Of a stretch of 64,000 nucleotides of DNA, positions 9,773-18,469 are shown piece by piece; the first letter of the stretch is position 1, and every line of letters begins with the position of its first letter. The DNA comes from JABFSS01 sp964497975 (GTDB lineage: Bacteria > Patescibacteriota > Gracilibacteria > Peribacterales > Peribacteraceae). A program made the translations under genes and the position numbers. The notes beneath the pieces were generated by a model. It was given only the letters and a program-made list of their open reading frames with translations, was not told the DNA's origin and did not search any database. The stretch is taken from assembly GCA_964497975.1 (NCBI GenBank), contig CAZCFO010000004.1, positions 62,001 to 126,000 on the forward strand. Direction: 5' to 3'.

Positions 9773-10912
9773 GTGCAGATCCTCTTCACCAGATTCCCGC
9801 TCGAATCCGCCCACGGCGGGGCCGAGGCGCAGACGCTTAGCCTGATGAAAGGGCTGGCCGCCCGCGGTCATGACGTCAGGTTTTTGGGGAGCTGTCCGGT
9901 ACTCTCCACAGAAGTTGCGCGTTGCGGGTTACGGGTGACGCGATTGGATATCGGACCTCCACCGGTTACAAAATGGGGAGTGGTGAGTTTTTTCTGGCGA
10001 CAGAAAAACATGCGACAGCGATTGATCGAGAGTCTCGAAACCCGTAACCCGCAACCCGAAGCCATCGTGATGCTCAGCCTCAGCGAAAAACTGCTGCTTA
10101 CGGAGCACGCCGTGCAGAAGGGCATCCGCGTCTTCTGGCTGGAGCATGACCGCGTGGGACGCTGGCTCTCCAAAAACCCCTGGCTCCCGATGCTGCGAGC
10201 ACTGAGCAATCAGGCGACGACGATCTGCGTGTCGGAACTCAGCAGAAAGATTTTTCTGGAACTGGGATGGTCTGCCGAGAAGACCGTCGCTATTGCAAAT
10301 GGGATTGTGCCCTCTCCCGGCCGCGCGACGCGGCCACCCTCTCCCGCTGCGACAGGAGAGGGAAGTGACTCCGTGAAGAATGTTCTCCGACTGGGGTGTG
10401 TTGCCAGATTAAGCCCCGAAAAGGGCATCGATCTGCTGATCCAGGCCGTGGGACGGATGCCGGAGATCGACCTCACGATCGTCGGAAAAGGCCCGGACGA
10501 GAATTACCTGCGGCAAATAATCGACCACATCCACCGGACGGAGATGGTGGATACGGAACGCATCCGGATTGTTCCGCGCGTGGACGATCTGGCGGGATTT
10601 TATGGATCGATCGACGCGCTCGTGCTGCCGTCGCGCGACAATGATCCGTTCGGCCTCGTCGCCGCCGAAGCGATGACCGCGGGCACGCCGGTGATCGTGA
10701 CGGACCAGTGCGGCATCGCCGGATATCTGAACGACGGAACCGATGCCATGATCGTACGCGCCGATTCGGACGAGGAATTGCGGAAAGGAATCCTGCGGAT
10801 CATGAATCCGGACATCCGGAGGCGGCTTGCCGACGCGGGAAAGAAAACCGCGACGGAGAAATTCTCCGTGGAATTAATGGTTACGGCGTATGAACGGCTG
10901 CTGCGCGCATAA
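9773..10912 (+). CDS. Glycosyltransferase family 4 (GT-B fold)
   Basis: A 379-residue GT-B glycosyltransferase, likely for surface polysaccharide. GTG start followed by QILFTRFPLESAHGGAEAQT, the usual GT4 acceptor-domain opening. The donor domain has LGCVARLSPEKGIDLLIQA, VGKGPDE and the E-x7-E region DPFGLVAAEAMTAGTPVIVT. Two dispersed repeats are read through in frame: one arm pair at 9922-10054 and a palindromic insert at 10310-10362 that codes PSPGRATRPPSPAATGEGS at the domain linker. Donor and acceptor sugars cannot be named. Confidence 0.88.
   Translation: MQILFTRFPLESAHGGAEAQTLSLMKGLAARGHDVRFLGSCPVLSTEVARCGLRVTRLDIGPPPVTKWGVVSFFWRQKNMRQRLIESLETRNPQPEAIVMLSLSEKLLLTEHAVQKGIRVFWLEHDRVGRWLSKNPWLPMLRALSNQATTICVSELSRKIFLELGWSAEKTVAIANGIVPSPGRATRPPSPAATGEGSDSVKNVLRLGCVARLSPEKGIDLLIQAVGRMPEIDLTIVGKGPDENYLRQIIDHIHRTEMVDTERIRIVPRVDDLAGFYGSIDALVLPSRDNDPFGLVAAEAMTAGTPVIVTDQCGIAGYLNDGTDAMIVRADSDEELRKGILRIMNPDIRRRLADAGKKTATEKFSVELMVTAYERLLRA
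9922..10054. repeat. Inverted 15-bp repeat inside the glycosyltransferase gene
   Basis: TTGCGGGTTACGGGT at 9922-9936 and its perfect complement ACCCGTAACCCGCAA at 10040-10054, 103 nt apart, both within coding sequence. The unit differs from the intergenic elements but the layout is the same. Confidence 0.8.
10310..10362. repeat. Palindromic GC-rich insert in the glycosyltransferase gene
   Basis: Contains two hairpins: GGCCGCG-CGA-CGCGGCC and CCCTCTCC...GGAGAGGG. It is translated as a Pro/Ser/Gly-rich linker. Similar CCCTCTCCC...GGGAGAGGG repeats are known inside genes of many bacteria. Confidence 0.75.
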
Positions 10913-10949
10913 AAAGAGCGGTTTTTTCGGATGCGGACTCCGGTTCACC

Positions 10950-10955
10950 TATACT
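10950..10955 (+). promoter_or_regulatory. -10 box of the amidase-SpoIID gene (leaderless)
   Basis: TATACT ends 8 nt before the ATG at 10964. It supports that start over an in-frame ATG at 10931. Confidence 0.5.
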
Positions 10956-10963
10956 TCTTTCCG

Positions 10964-13501
10964 ATGCGCGTCCGCTCCGCATTCATCGTGCTCGGTCTCC
11001 TCTGCGCCCTGATTCCGCAGCCGGGAACATTCGCCGCGTCCGTGACGGCATGGGAGCGGTCGTTTGAGGCGCCTGTCGACGGGCTCAGCATCCGGATGGG
11101 GGGAAGCGCGCCGCAGGCGGTGAGCGCTTGGGATGGCGGCCGGTGGACGCCGTGGGAGGAACTGCATCTGGAAAACGAGCAGGACCCGGCGCTCACGGAA
11201 TCGAACATGGTCCTCTTTCCGCGGCCGGTACACAAAATTCGCTTCCAATCGTTCATTTCTGCCGCCGATATCCATCCGATCCGCGTCTCGCGGGCACCGG
11301 TCATCTACCAGACCGCCGCGGTGGGGACGCTGAACCACCGCATTCTTTCGCGCACCGAATGGGGGGCGGACGAAAGCCTGGGAATCACGACCAAAGAGAC
11401 GACGAAACCCGATGCGGTGAGCGACAGCGAACCCTCGACGGCCCCGCAGGCGGAGCAGGTGTCGGGACGCGTGCAGGACTGCAACGACATGTACGCGAAA
11501 TATCCCGCGGAATTCAAATCGAGCGCCCCCGTCACGCAGAACGCGAAAGGCGAGAAGCTCCGCTGGCCGCTGCAGTATTCGCCGCAGGTGCGCCTGCTCG
11601 TCGTCCATCACACGGCGCTCACGGTGACGGGCGACGCGCGGCCTCCCGTGGAACGCATGCGCGCGCTGCATCACTATCATGCGACCAACCGCGGCTGGGG
11701 CGACGTGGGATATCACTATCTGATAGACGAAAACGGCCAGATTTACGAGGGGCGCGCGGGCGGGGACGCGGTGGTGGGCGGCCATGCGTACTGCAACAAC
11801 GTCGGGACGGTGGGCGTGGCCATGATGGGAAACTTCGACAGGGAGCAGCCTCCGCAGGCGCAGGTCCAGAGCCTGCAGTGGCTTCTGCGGCTGCTGGAGG
11901 AGAAGTACCGCATCGATCCCGCGCGGAATGTGATCTTTCACGGGAAGACGCTCCCGCCGGTCGTCGCGCACCGTGAACTGCTTTCGACGGATTGCCCGGG
12001 ACTCGCGATGTGGAGCGCGCTTGATCAGGTCCGCACCCACGTGCGGACGGGCGACGTGGACGCCCCCGTGACCTTTCCGCGCCTGAACCTTGAGCCCATT
12101 CCGGGCGTGCCCTCGATGATTCCCGAGGAGGCGAAGGTGGAGCCGGAAAAAATCGTCACCGGAAAAGACGGCCTGGCGACGATGGGCCAGACGGTGATCG
12201 AAGGCCGGCCCGGAGGGGAGGTGATCGTGCCGGTGTACTTCCGCGCGACCACCAAGGCCTACAGCCGCAACACGCGCATCGCCCGCGTGACGCGCAGCAA
12301 GGACGTGAAGGTCTGGCAGGAGGAAAACGGCGAGTACGTGCCTGTGCGGGGCGATCTGCGGATCCCGGTTCCTCTGGTGAAGAAAGGGGAGTCCGTGCTG
12401 CTGCGCGTGAAGGTCGGCCTGCCGATGGAACGGGGCACGGCGGCATTGCGGATCGGCTCGCTCAACTACACGTTCGAGATGGCCGGACGGTCGGTGAGGG
12501 GCAGGCAGCTGCTGAGTCCGTCGGGAAACATGCCGCAGCTGACGGAGAACGCCGTCACGCGCACAACGGTGGCCGCCGCCCGGCCGTCGACCCGGTCAGT
12601 GAGTTCGTCGTCCTCGCTCTCCTCTGTCTCCTCTGTGTCTTCTGTGCCCTCTGCCCCGTCCACGCCCTCCTCTTCCCATCCCACCATCCGCGTCCTCCTC
12701 ACGTCCGAAGTTCCTCTGGGAAGCGTGGGCCTCTCAACGCCCGATACGCGGGGGCTGACCCTGACGGCGGGAAGCAACGTCATGAATGAGCCGAAACTCG
12801 GCCTGACGATCAACGGCACCCAATGCGAGACCTGGTCCGGGAACGCCTCCGTCCGACAACCCGTTCTCCGTGCCGAGAGTCCCGGAGGCGTCGTGCGGGT
12901 GGAGGGATACTTCAAGACGCCGCGCCAACTGCGGGGCATCATCGAATGCCGGGTGATCGACGGCCAGCTGGTACTGATCAACGAACTGCCGATGGAGGAT
13001 TACCTCGCGGGACTCGCCGAGGAACCAGACACGGAACCGTACGAGAAGCAGCGGGCGTTCGCGGTCGCCGCGAGGACCTACGCGACGCACTACCTGGATC
13101 CCGCCAACCGCAAATTCCCGGGCAAGCCGTACGACGGTGCCGACAGCCCGGCGACCTTCCAGTCCTATAAGGGATATGACTTTGAACTGAAGAATCCGCA
13201 ATGGGTGCGTGCGGCAAAGGGCACCGCGGGGCAGGTACTGACATACAAGGACAGCATCATCAAACCGCCCTACTTTTCCACCGATACCGGACGGACCAGG
13301 ACCCCTGAGGAAGCTGGATGGAAGAACTTCCCCTTCGCGGAGATCTTCTCGTCCAAAGACGATCCTTGGTGCGCCGGGATGAAACTCTGGGGCCACGGCG
13401 TGGGAATGTCGGGCTGCGGCGCGTTGGGGCAGGCGCGCGAGGGGAAAACTGCAGAACAAATCTTGGAATACTACTACCCCGGGACAACGCTTTCGAAATA
13501 A
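10964..13501 (+). CDS. Exported peptidoglycan hydrolase: amidase_2/PGRP domain fused to SpoIID domain
   Basis: An 845-residue secreted protein. Signal peptide at 1-26 (SAFIVLGLLCALIPQPGTFAA). An amidase_2/PGRP domain at about 205-350 has the zinc-site pattern LLVVHHTA and AHRELLSTDCPG, which cuts the lactyl-alanine bond of peptidoglycan. A beta-rich spacer and Ser linker (about 544-572) follow. The C-terminal third is a SpoIID domain (ELPMEDYLAGLAEEP, AVAARTYATHYL, GHGVGMSGCGALGQA), a lytic transglycosylase. SpoIID of endospore formers acts on strands stripped by the amidase SpoIIP, so this fusion would hold both steps in one chain. Confidence 0.9.
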   Translation: MRVRSAFIVLGLLCALIPQPGTFAASVTAWERSFEAPVDGLSIRMGGSAPQAVSAWDGGRWTPWEELHLENEQDPALTESNMVLFPRPVHKIRFQSFISAADIHPIRVSRAPVIYQTAAVGTLNHRILSRTEWGADESLGITTKETTKPDAVSDSEPSTAPQAEQVSGRVQDCNDMYAKYPAEFKSSAPVTQNAKGEKLRWPLQYSPQVRLLVVHHTALTVTGDARPPVERMRALHHYHATNRGWGDVGYHYLIDENGQIYEGRAGGDAVVGGHAYCNNVGTVGVAMMGNFDREQPPQAQVQSLQWLLRLLEEKYRIDPARNVIFHGKTLPPVVAHRELLSTDCPGLAMWSALDQVRTHVRTGDVDAPVTFPRLNLEPIPGVPSMIPEEAKVEPEKIVTGKDGLATMGQTVIEGRPGGEVIVPVYFRATTKAYSRNTRIARVTRSKDVKVWQEENGEYVPVRGDLRIPVPLVKKGESVLLRVKVGLPMERGTAALRIGSLNYTFEMAGRSVRGRQLLSPSGNMPQLTENAVTRTTVAAARPSTRSVSSSSSLSSVSSVSSVPSAPSTPSSSHPTIRVLLTSEVPLGSVGLSTPDTRGLTLTAGSNVMNEPKLGLTINGTQCETWSGNASVRQPVLRAESPGGVVRVEGYFKTPRQLRGIIECRVIDGQLVLINELPMEDYLAGLAEEPDTEPYEKQRAFAVAARTYATHYLDPANRKFPGKPYDGADSPATFQSYKGYDFELKNPQWVRAAKGTAGQVLTYKDSIIKPPYFSTDTGRTRTPEEAGWKNFPFAEIFSSKDDPWCAGMKLWGHGVGMSGCGALGQAREGKTAEQILEYYYPGTTLSK

Positions 13502-13511
13502 TCAGCGTCAT

Positions 13512-13577
13512 CGAATTACGAATAATGAATTATGAATGCTTTCTAGAAAGAATTCGTGATTCATAATTCCTAATTCG
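13512..13577. repeat. TTACGAAT-type inverted repeat with TTTCTAG loop
   Basis: 26-nt arms at 13512-13537 and 13552-13577 flank the loop GCTTTCTAGAAAG. The right arm holds the stop codon of the convergent GGQ-protein gene, and the left arm starts 10 nt after the amidase-SpoIID stop. Position suggests a two-way terminator. Confidence 0.85.
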
Positions 13578-13968
13578 TTCGCCGCCGGGCCTGCTTGATC
13601 TCACTCCTCACCCGCTTGTCCTTCAGCATGCGCGACTTCGCGGCCTTCGACCGCAGGGACTTCTTCAGTCGTGTGTTGCGGTCTTCGCGCGCCTTCGTCT
13701 GCTGGGCCGCCTGTCCGCGCTGCTCGAGCTTTTCCAGAAGACTCATCCATGCCTCGATGCGGTTCTGGTGCTGCATGCGCTCCTGGACCGAACGGATCTC
13801 GATGCCGCTCGGGTGATGGACCAGCTGCACCGCCGTGGACCGCTTGTTGCGGTTCTGCCCGCCATGGCCCGACCCGAGGATGAAGTTTTCGACGACGTCC
13901 TCGGGATGAAGACCAACGGCTGCCGCTCTGGCGGCGAACGTATCGGGAAGATCCGGCGGAAAGCTCAT
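13570..13968 (-). CDS. RF-1 domain (GGQ) peptidyl-tRNA hydrolase-like protein
   Basis: About 132 residues consisting of one class I release-factor catalytic domain, without the codon-recognition domains. The GGQ motif sits in GSGHGGQNRNK, followed by STAVQLVHHPSGIEI, then a basic helical tail (RRLKKS-like, KRVRSEIKQARRR). Such stand-alone proteins (ArfB/YaeJ or PrfH types) free stalled ribosomes; which type this is cannot be settled by eye. A longer start at 13992 is possible, but TATCAT 26 nt upstream of 13968 fits a leader. Its last codons lie in a repeat arm. Confidence 0.8.
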   Translation of the reverse strand: MSFPPDLPDTFAARAAAVGLHPEDVVENFILGSGHGGQNRNKRSTAVQLVHHPSGIEIRSVQERMQHQNRIEAWMSLLEKLEQRGQAAQQTKAREDRNTRLKKSLRSKAAKSRMLKDKRVRSEIKQARRRTN

Positions 13969-14074
13969 ACGGGGGAATCGGGAATGCGGCATGTATGATA
14001 GCGGCGCAGCGATCCCGCTACGCCGCTGAACTGACCTTTTTACGAATGCATTTTGAGGACACCGTGGAGCCGTA

Positions 14075-14620
14075 TCACGGCTGTGTGCAGGGGAAATCGA
14101 TGCTGGAGCGCTCGACCATGTCGCCGAAATTCTCGGTGGTGACGGTTACTTCGCCGGGAAGGACGAACTCGAACATTTTCTCGGGCGGATTGCAGACGCC
14201 GCCTTCGTCGCCGTAGCGGCGCTCAATCGTCAGCGTGCGGGGGTCATGATGCTGGGTGATGAAGATCTCTTCGCCGCCGCCCGCCCACCACGTGGTGAAG
14301 GCCGCGACGGTGTCGGCATTGGACTGCGCGTAGCGGCCGTACGAATTGGGATCGACGTGCCGCAGCTCCCCCAGGATCTCGCCGAGATCCAGATCGCGCC
14401 CGACGGCGCCGGTGAGGTGCAGGGTCGCCTTGGTGCGCTGCGTTCCATCGGGATCCTCGCTCATGGATTTCTCCAGGCGGATGTGGAGCGCGTTTCCCGG
14501 CAACGCGGTGGAGCTGGTGCTGGACGACGCGGAGGACGGCTGGGGCGCCGGGGCGGGCGCGGGAGCCGGCGTGCATGCGGCAAGGAGGACCAGTGCGATG
14601 GCGGCGGAGAGGCGCTTCAT
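14075..14620 (-). CDS. Lipoprotein of unknown function
   Basis: 181 residues. The signal peptide MKRLSAAIALVLLAAC ends in a lipobox (LLAAC), so the Cys should be lipidated and the protein anchored outside. A Pro/Ala then Ser linker (PAPAPAPAPQPSSASSSTSS) leads to a beta-rich domain with two further Cys (GGVCNPP and FPCTQP), perhaps one disulfide. No family recognised. It begins 23 nt after metK on the same strand and may be cotranscribed with it. Confidence 0.7.
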   Translation of the reverse strand: MKRLSAAIALVLLAACTPAPAPAPAPQPSSASSSTSSTALPGNALHIRLEKSMSEDPDGTQRTKATLHLTGAVGRDLDLGEILGELRHVDPNSYGRYAQSNADTVAAFTTWWAGGGEEIFITQHHDPRTLTIERRYGDEGGVCNPPEKMFEFVLPGEVTVTTENFGDMVERSSIDFPCTQP

Positions 14621-14643
14621 GGAAACAGGGGAAGAAAATTCCC

Positions 14644-15801
14644 TCACGAGACGGCCTTGAGGAGGGCGTCGACGCGCGGGGTCTTTTCCCACTCTACTCC
14701 AAGATCTTCGCGTCCCAAATGCCCATAGGCAGCAAGATTGCGATACTGGGGTTTCAGGAGTTGCAGATCACGAATAATCGCGGCCGGCCGGAGATCGAAA
14801 ACTTGCGCGATCGCTTTTTCCAGTTTCCGGTCATCGACTTTCGCGGTGCCGAACGTCTCCACGTGGACCGAGACCGGAGCCGCCACGCCGATGGCGTACG
14901 CCACCTGCACTTCGCACTTGCGGGCGAGTCCGGCTTTGACGACGTGCTTGGCGACCCAGCGCGCCGCATACGCGGCACTGCGGTCGACCTTGCTCGGATC
15001 TTTTCCGGAGAACGCGCCGCCGCCGTGACGGCTGTAGCCGCCGTAGGTGTCGACGATGATCTTGCGGCCCGTGAGCCCGCAGTCGCCGGGAGGGCCTCCG
15101 ATGACGAACCGTCCCGTCGGATTGATGTGGTACTTGGTCTGCGCGTCGAGATATTTGCCGCATACCGGCTCGATGACGTGCTTCCTGATGTCCTCGCAGA
15201 TTTTCGCGTGGGGCACGTCCTCGCGGTGCTGCGTGCTGAGCACGACGCACTCGATGCGCTCGGGTTTGCCGTCGTCCGAGTACTGGATCGTGACCTGGCT
15301 CTTGCCGTCGGGACGGAGGTAGTCGAGAGCCTTCTTCTTCCGCACCTCGGTGAGCTTCTTGGTGAGGCCGTGCGCGAGGGAAATGGGCAGCGGCATCAGC
15401 TCCGGCGTCTCGTCGCAGGCGAAGCCGAACATGAGGCCCTGGTCGCCGGCACCCTGTTCTTTGTCTTTGTTCTTGTCCTGGTCGACGCCCTGGGCGATAT
15501 CGGCGCTCTGCTCGCCGACGGTGACGATAACCGCGCATGCGTTGTGATCGAACCCGTAGATGGCGTCGTCATAGCCGATCTCTTTGACCGTGCGGCGCGC
15601 GATCTCCGCGATAGGGATGTAGCCCTTGGTGCGCATTTCGCCGGCCACGACGACGAGGCCCGTCGTCGCGAGGCATTCGCAGGCGACGTGCGAGTTCGGA
15701 TCCTGGCGCAGCGCCTCGTCGAGGATCGCGTCGCTGATCTGGTCGCACAACTTATCAGGATGTCCTTCCGTTACAGATTCAGATGTAAAAAAGTGGGACA
15801 T
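14644..15801 (-). CDS. metK: S-adenosylmethionine synthetase
   Basis: Makes SAM from ATP and methionine, supplying the several methyltransferases in this window. 385 residues, usual length. FTSESVTEGHPDKLCDQISD (from residue 4) is the methionine/ATP-binding start, and GGGAFSGKDPSKVDRSAAYA is the second signature. The ATG at 15801 gives the family start MSHFFTSES. CATTCT 8 nt before it, partly inside a repeat arm, may be its -10. The lipoprotein gene follows closely. Confidence 0.96.
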   Translation of the reverse strand: MSHFFTSESVTEGHPDKLCDQISDAILDEALRQDPNSHVACECLATTGLVVVAGEMRTKGYIPIAEIARRTVKEIGYDDAIYGFDHNACAVIVTVGEQSADIAQGVDQDKNKDKEQGAGDQGLMFGFACDETPELMPLPISLAHGLTKKLTEVRKKKALDYLRPDGKSQVTIQYSDDGKPERIECVVLSTQHREDVPHAKICEDIRKHVIEPVCGKYLDAQTKYHINPTGRFVIGGPPGDCGLTGRKIIVDTYGGYSRHGGGAFSGKDPSKVDRSAAYAARWVAKHVVKAGLARKCEVQVAYAIGVAAPVSVHVETFGTAKVDDRKLEKAIAQVFDLRPAAIIRDLQLLKPQYRNLAAYGHLGREDLGVEWEKTPRVDALLKAVS

Positions 15802-16101
15802 AGAAATGAAGAATGATGAATTACGAATCATGAATTACGAATGCCCGCCTGGCTTCACTCATAATTCATGATTCATGATTCATGATTCACGACCGCTAAT
15901 GAGAAAGATCTCTCCCGTTGTTGAGGAAGAGTCTCGATTCGTGAGCTATCTTCCCCCGGAGGGGCTGGAGTTCCCACCGTTCCGTCCGCCTTAGGCGGAT
16001 CGGAGGTTGGGGGACGTCTCAATCGGGCCAGTTCCCATCGACGTCTCTCTTGATAGGCGATGATGTGCGGGAACACTAGCCCCGAGGCGTGAAGGAGAAA
16101 A
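15802..16101. repeat. Intergenic stretch holding a TTACGAAT/CATGATTC inverted repeat
   Basis: No gene is evident between metK and the membrane-protein gene. Arms at 15811-15842 and 15861-15890 are complementary and built of ATGAATTACGA-like units; the loop differs from the TTTCTAG type. Further on, a small palindrome CCGCCTTAGGCGG lies near 15990. A short frame on the minus strand here is Arg/Pro-rich and unconvincing. Confidence 0.7.
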
Positions 16102-16129
16102 TTGACAATATCGATAAAAATTATAGGAT
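16102..16129 (+). promoter_or_regulatory. Promoter of the membrane-anchored protein gene
   Basis: TTGACA (16102-16107), 16-nt spacer, TAGGAT (16124-16129), then 9 nt to the ATG. It combines a consensus -35 with leaderless spacing. Confidence 0.5.
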
Positions 16130-16138
16130 GCCCATCCT

Positions 16139-16690
16139 ATGGATGAACTGGGCCGCGATGATCGGGAAGCAAAACCCCCTACGCCGCTTGTCGAAGCAAA
16201 ATCGGAACGGCAAAGTGCTGTTCTTGTGGCATCGGTCACTCTGATGATTGGAGCAGCTGTGGTGACGGTATTTTTTGCCGGATGGGAAGTGGGCAGGGGT
16301 AGCAGGCCCGATGTTGTGCAACAGACGGCAAACAAGAAAAAGTTGGAGCTGCTTTTTGACCAGTTCCGGGCAAAAGGCATGGACGGTGCGCAACTGTACT
16401 CCCAGGGGACGTTCAGGTTCGCCCTGAAAAATGATTCTCCGGAAAGCGACGCGGTTTGCAAAAAACTCCTGGCAGAGATGAAGAGAAATGCGATCGATCC
16501 CGTCTGGCAGGCTGTCGAAAAAATTGAATCTGCCGACTTTTACGGACGGAACGATGCCTTCTCCACGGCCAGAATGATCATGCGCACCAATAAAGGACAG
16601 GTGGTGGACGAGATCTGCGACTTGTCGGCGCAGGACTCCGCAACAATCGTAGAACACTTTTCTTCCCAGGTTGCGGCAGTCGCAAAATAG
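16139..16690 (+). CDS. Membrane-anchored protein of unknown function
   Basis: 183 residues with one transmembrane helix near residues 27-48 (AVLVASVTLMIGAAVVTVFF) after a charged, probably cytoplasmic N terminus. The remaining ~130 residues are mixed helical with two Cys and no motif I know. The 3' end runs 80 nt into the region before zwf, close to the zwf promoter. Function cannot be inferred. Confidence 0.65.
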   Translation: MDELGRDDREAKPPTPLVEAKSERQSAVLVASVTLMIGAAVVTVFFAGWEVGRGSRPDVVQQTANKKKLELLFDQFRAKGMDGAQLYSQGTFRFALKNDSPESDAVCKKLLAEMKRNAIDPVWQAVEKIESADFYGRNDAFSTARMIMRTNKGQVVDEICDLSAQDSATIVEHFSSQVAAVAK

Positions 16691-16755
16691 GCTACAAAAG
16701 GGAGTGTGCCGGATCGGTCGACAGAACTTTCTTGGAACACTTTCGGATAATCTCG

Positions 16756-16761
16756 TACACT
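16756..16761 (+). promoter_or_regulatory. -10 box of zwf (leaderless)
   Basis: TACACT ends 8 nt before the ATG at 16770 and supports that start; GATAAT at 16745-16750 is an alternative. Confidence 0.45.
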
Positions 16762-16769
16762 GCCACCTC

Positions 16770-18221
16770 ATGCAGCTTCTCGCCGCTCCCAATCCTTTCT
16801 CCTTCGTGCTCTTCGGAGCATCGGGAAACCTGGCCAAACTGAAGATCTATCCGGCGCTGTACGTCCTCGCGCTCAAGAAGCGCTTTCCGGAGGACTACGC
16901 CATCGTCGGCTACGCCCGGACGGAAATGGACGACAACGGATTCCGCGCGCTCGTGGAGGAATCGATCCGCGCCGAAATGCCCGAAGTGAACGCGAAGGTG
17001 CTGGAGGCGTTCCTCGCGCGCGTGCATTACGTCGCGGGACAGTACGACAGCGTGGAGGATTTCAAGTCGCTTGCCGCGAGGGTGAAGTCGTTGGAGAAAG
17101 GATGGAAGAATCCCGTCCGTCTTGCATACCTCTCGATCCCCCCCGCCGTCTTCACGGGCGTGCTCGACAACATCTGCGCGGGCGGGGTGCATGATCCCAA
17201 GGTTCCGTTCCGCTGCATCGTGGAAAAGCCGGTGGGGCACGACCTGAAGAGCTTCGAGATAGTGCAGGCCCAGCTGCAGAAATGCTTCAAGGACGAGGAG
17301 ATTTACCTGCTCGACCACTACCTGGGAAAGGAGGCCGTCCGCAACGTCTACTACCTCCGCTTCGCGAACCCCATCTTCGAGCGCCTGTTCAAGAATTCGC
17401 TCATTCACCATGTGGAGGTGATGGCGTCGGAGGCATTGGGACTCGAGGGGCGCTCGGGGTATTTCGACCATACGGGAACGTTCCGCGACATGTTCCAGAG
17501 CCACCTGCTGATGATGGTGTCGCTGCTGACGATGCTCGTGAAGGAGGGGGAGGGGACCATCCGCGAGAGCCGCCTGAATGCGCTCAAGCAGTTCTATCTG
17601 CCGCCGGCGGCGGATCTCAACGACGTGCTTCTGCAGGGGCAGTACACGAAAGGCAAGGCGCACGGCGAAACAGTCGTCGGTTATCTGGAAGAGGACGGCA
17701 TCGCAGCGACCTCCCGCACGAACACGTTCGCGGCTCTCAAGCTCCTCACCCGCGAAGCGCGCTGGCAGGGCGTGCCGTTCTTCCTGCGCTCCGGCAAACG
17801 GCTGGGGAAGAAGGAAACGCGCATCACCATCCAGTTCCAGGAACCGCACGTGGTGGGGGAGGGCAGCACACCCAACCGCATCGACGTGATCCTCCAGGGC
17901 GAGGCCGGCATGCGCATCCACCTGCAGACGAAAGTCGGCGGGACGACGCCGAGCTTCCGGCCGCTGATCCTGGAAGACCCGCTGGTCTGCATGGGCGACT
18001 GCCTCCCGGAGCACGGCCTGCTGCTGCTCGAGGCGATCCACGGGAAGCAGACGTGGTTTTTGACGTTCGACGAGGTGCGCGCGGCGTGGCGGCTCATCGA
18101 TCCGCTGCAGCACCACCTGGAGAAGGAATCGACGCCGCTCTATGCCTACCCGGCCGGGTCCCACGGGCCGGAGGAGGCGGACGCCTGGGCGGCAAAGGAC
18201 GGCATCCGGTGGGTAAACTAA
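16770..18221 (+). CDS. zwf: Glucose-6-phosphate 1-dehydrogenase
   Basis: First step of the oxidative pentose phosphate path, giving NADPH. 483 residues. The NADP motif reads FGASGNLAKLKIYPALY (the usual Asp after GASG is Asn and the usual Arg/Lys is Leu), and the substrate-binding signature is LLDHYLGKEAVRN. Later conserved stretches include FFLRSGKRLGKKETRITIQF. The start at 16770 fits the family and an adjacent -10 box. pgl, the next enzyme of the pathway, follows within 450 nt with two small ORFs between. Confidence 0.94.
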   Translation: MQLLAAPNPFSFVLFGASGNLAKLKIYPALYVLALKKRFPEDYAIVGYARTEMDDNGFRALVEESIRAEMPEVNAKVLEAFLARVHYVAGQYDSVEDFKSLAARVKSLEKGWKNPVRLAYLSIPPAVFTGVLDNICAGGVHDPKVPFRCIVEKPVGHDLKSFEIVQAQLQKCFKDEEIYLLDHYLGKEAVRNVYYLRFANPIFERLFKNSLIHHVEVMASEALGLEGRSGYFDHTGTFRDMFQSHLLMMVSLLTMLVKEGEGTIRESRLNALKQFYLPPAADLNDVLLQGQYTKGKAHGETVVGYLEEDGIAATSRTNTFAALKLLTREARWQGVPFFLRSGKRLGKKETRITIQFQEPHVVGEGSTPNRIDVILQGEAGMRIHLQTKVGGTTPSFRPLILEDPLVCMGDCLPEHGLLLLEAIHGKQTWFLTFDEVRAAWRLIDPLQHHLEKESTPLYAYPAGSHGPEEADAWAAKDGIRWVN

Positions 18222-18225
18222 ACCC

Positions 18226-18438
18226 ATGTCCTCCCCTGATTCCCTCCACCGGCGGTACGGCTACGTGCTCGATGAGCCTCACAGGGGAGCCGACGGAGTG
18301 ACCGAGAGCATCCGCACGGCGCTCCTGATCCCCCCGGCGCTCGTCAGCGCGGCGATTGTGGCGAGCACGCAAAAAATGCAGCAGCTGTTTATGGGCGTCA
18401 GCAACGCATTCTGGGAGAAGATTCTGGGCAAATATTGA
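18226..18438 (+). CDS. Small protein between zwf and pgl, unknown
   Basis: 70 residues starting 4 nt after the zwf stop, so it may be translated from the same mRNA. A hydrophobic stretch (ALLIPPALVSAAIVAS) might be a short membrane helix; the rest is polar. No family recognised, and codon evidence is limited by the short length. Confidence 0.45.
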   Translation: MSSPDSLHRRYGYVLDEPHRGADGVTESIRTALLIPPALVSAAIVASTQKMQQLFMGVSNAFWEKILGKY

Positions 18439-18469
18439 CGTTGCCCGGAGCGGGGCCGAAGATGGACGA

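Noticed and set aside
13504..13577. Standard rho-independent terminators at the inverted repeats
   Set aside because: The hairpins are A/T-rich and long, without the GC stem followed by a T tract; terminator action is possible but not shown by the sequence.
15873..16076. Small minus-strand protein upstream of the membrane-protein gene
   Set aside because: Arg/Pro/Ser-rich, spans repeats and a palindrome, and has no start signal.
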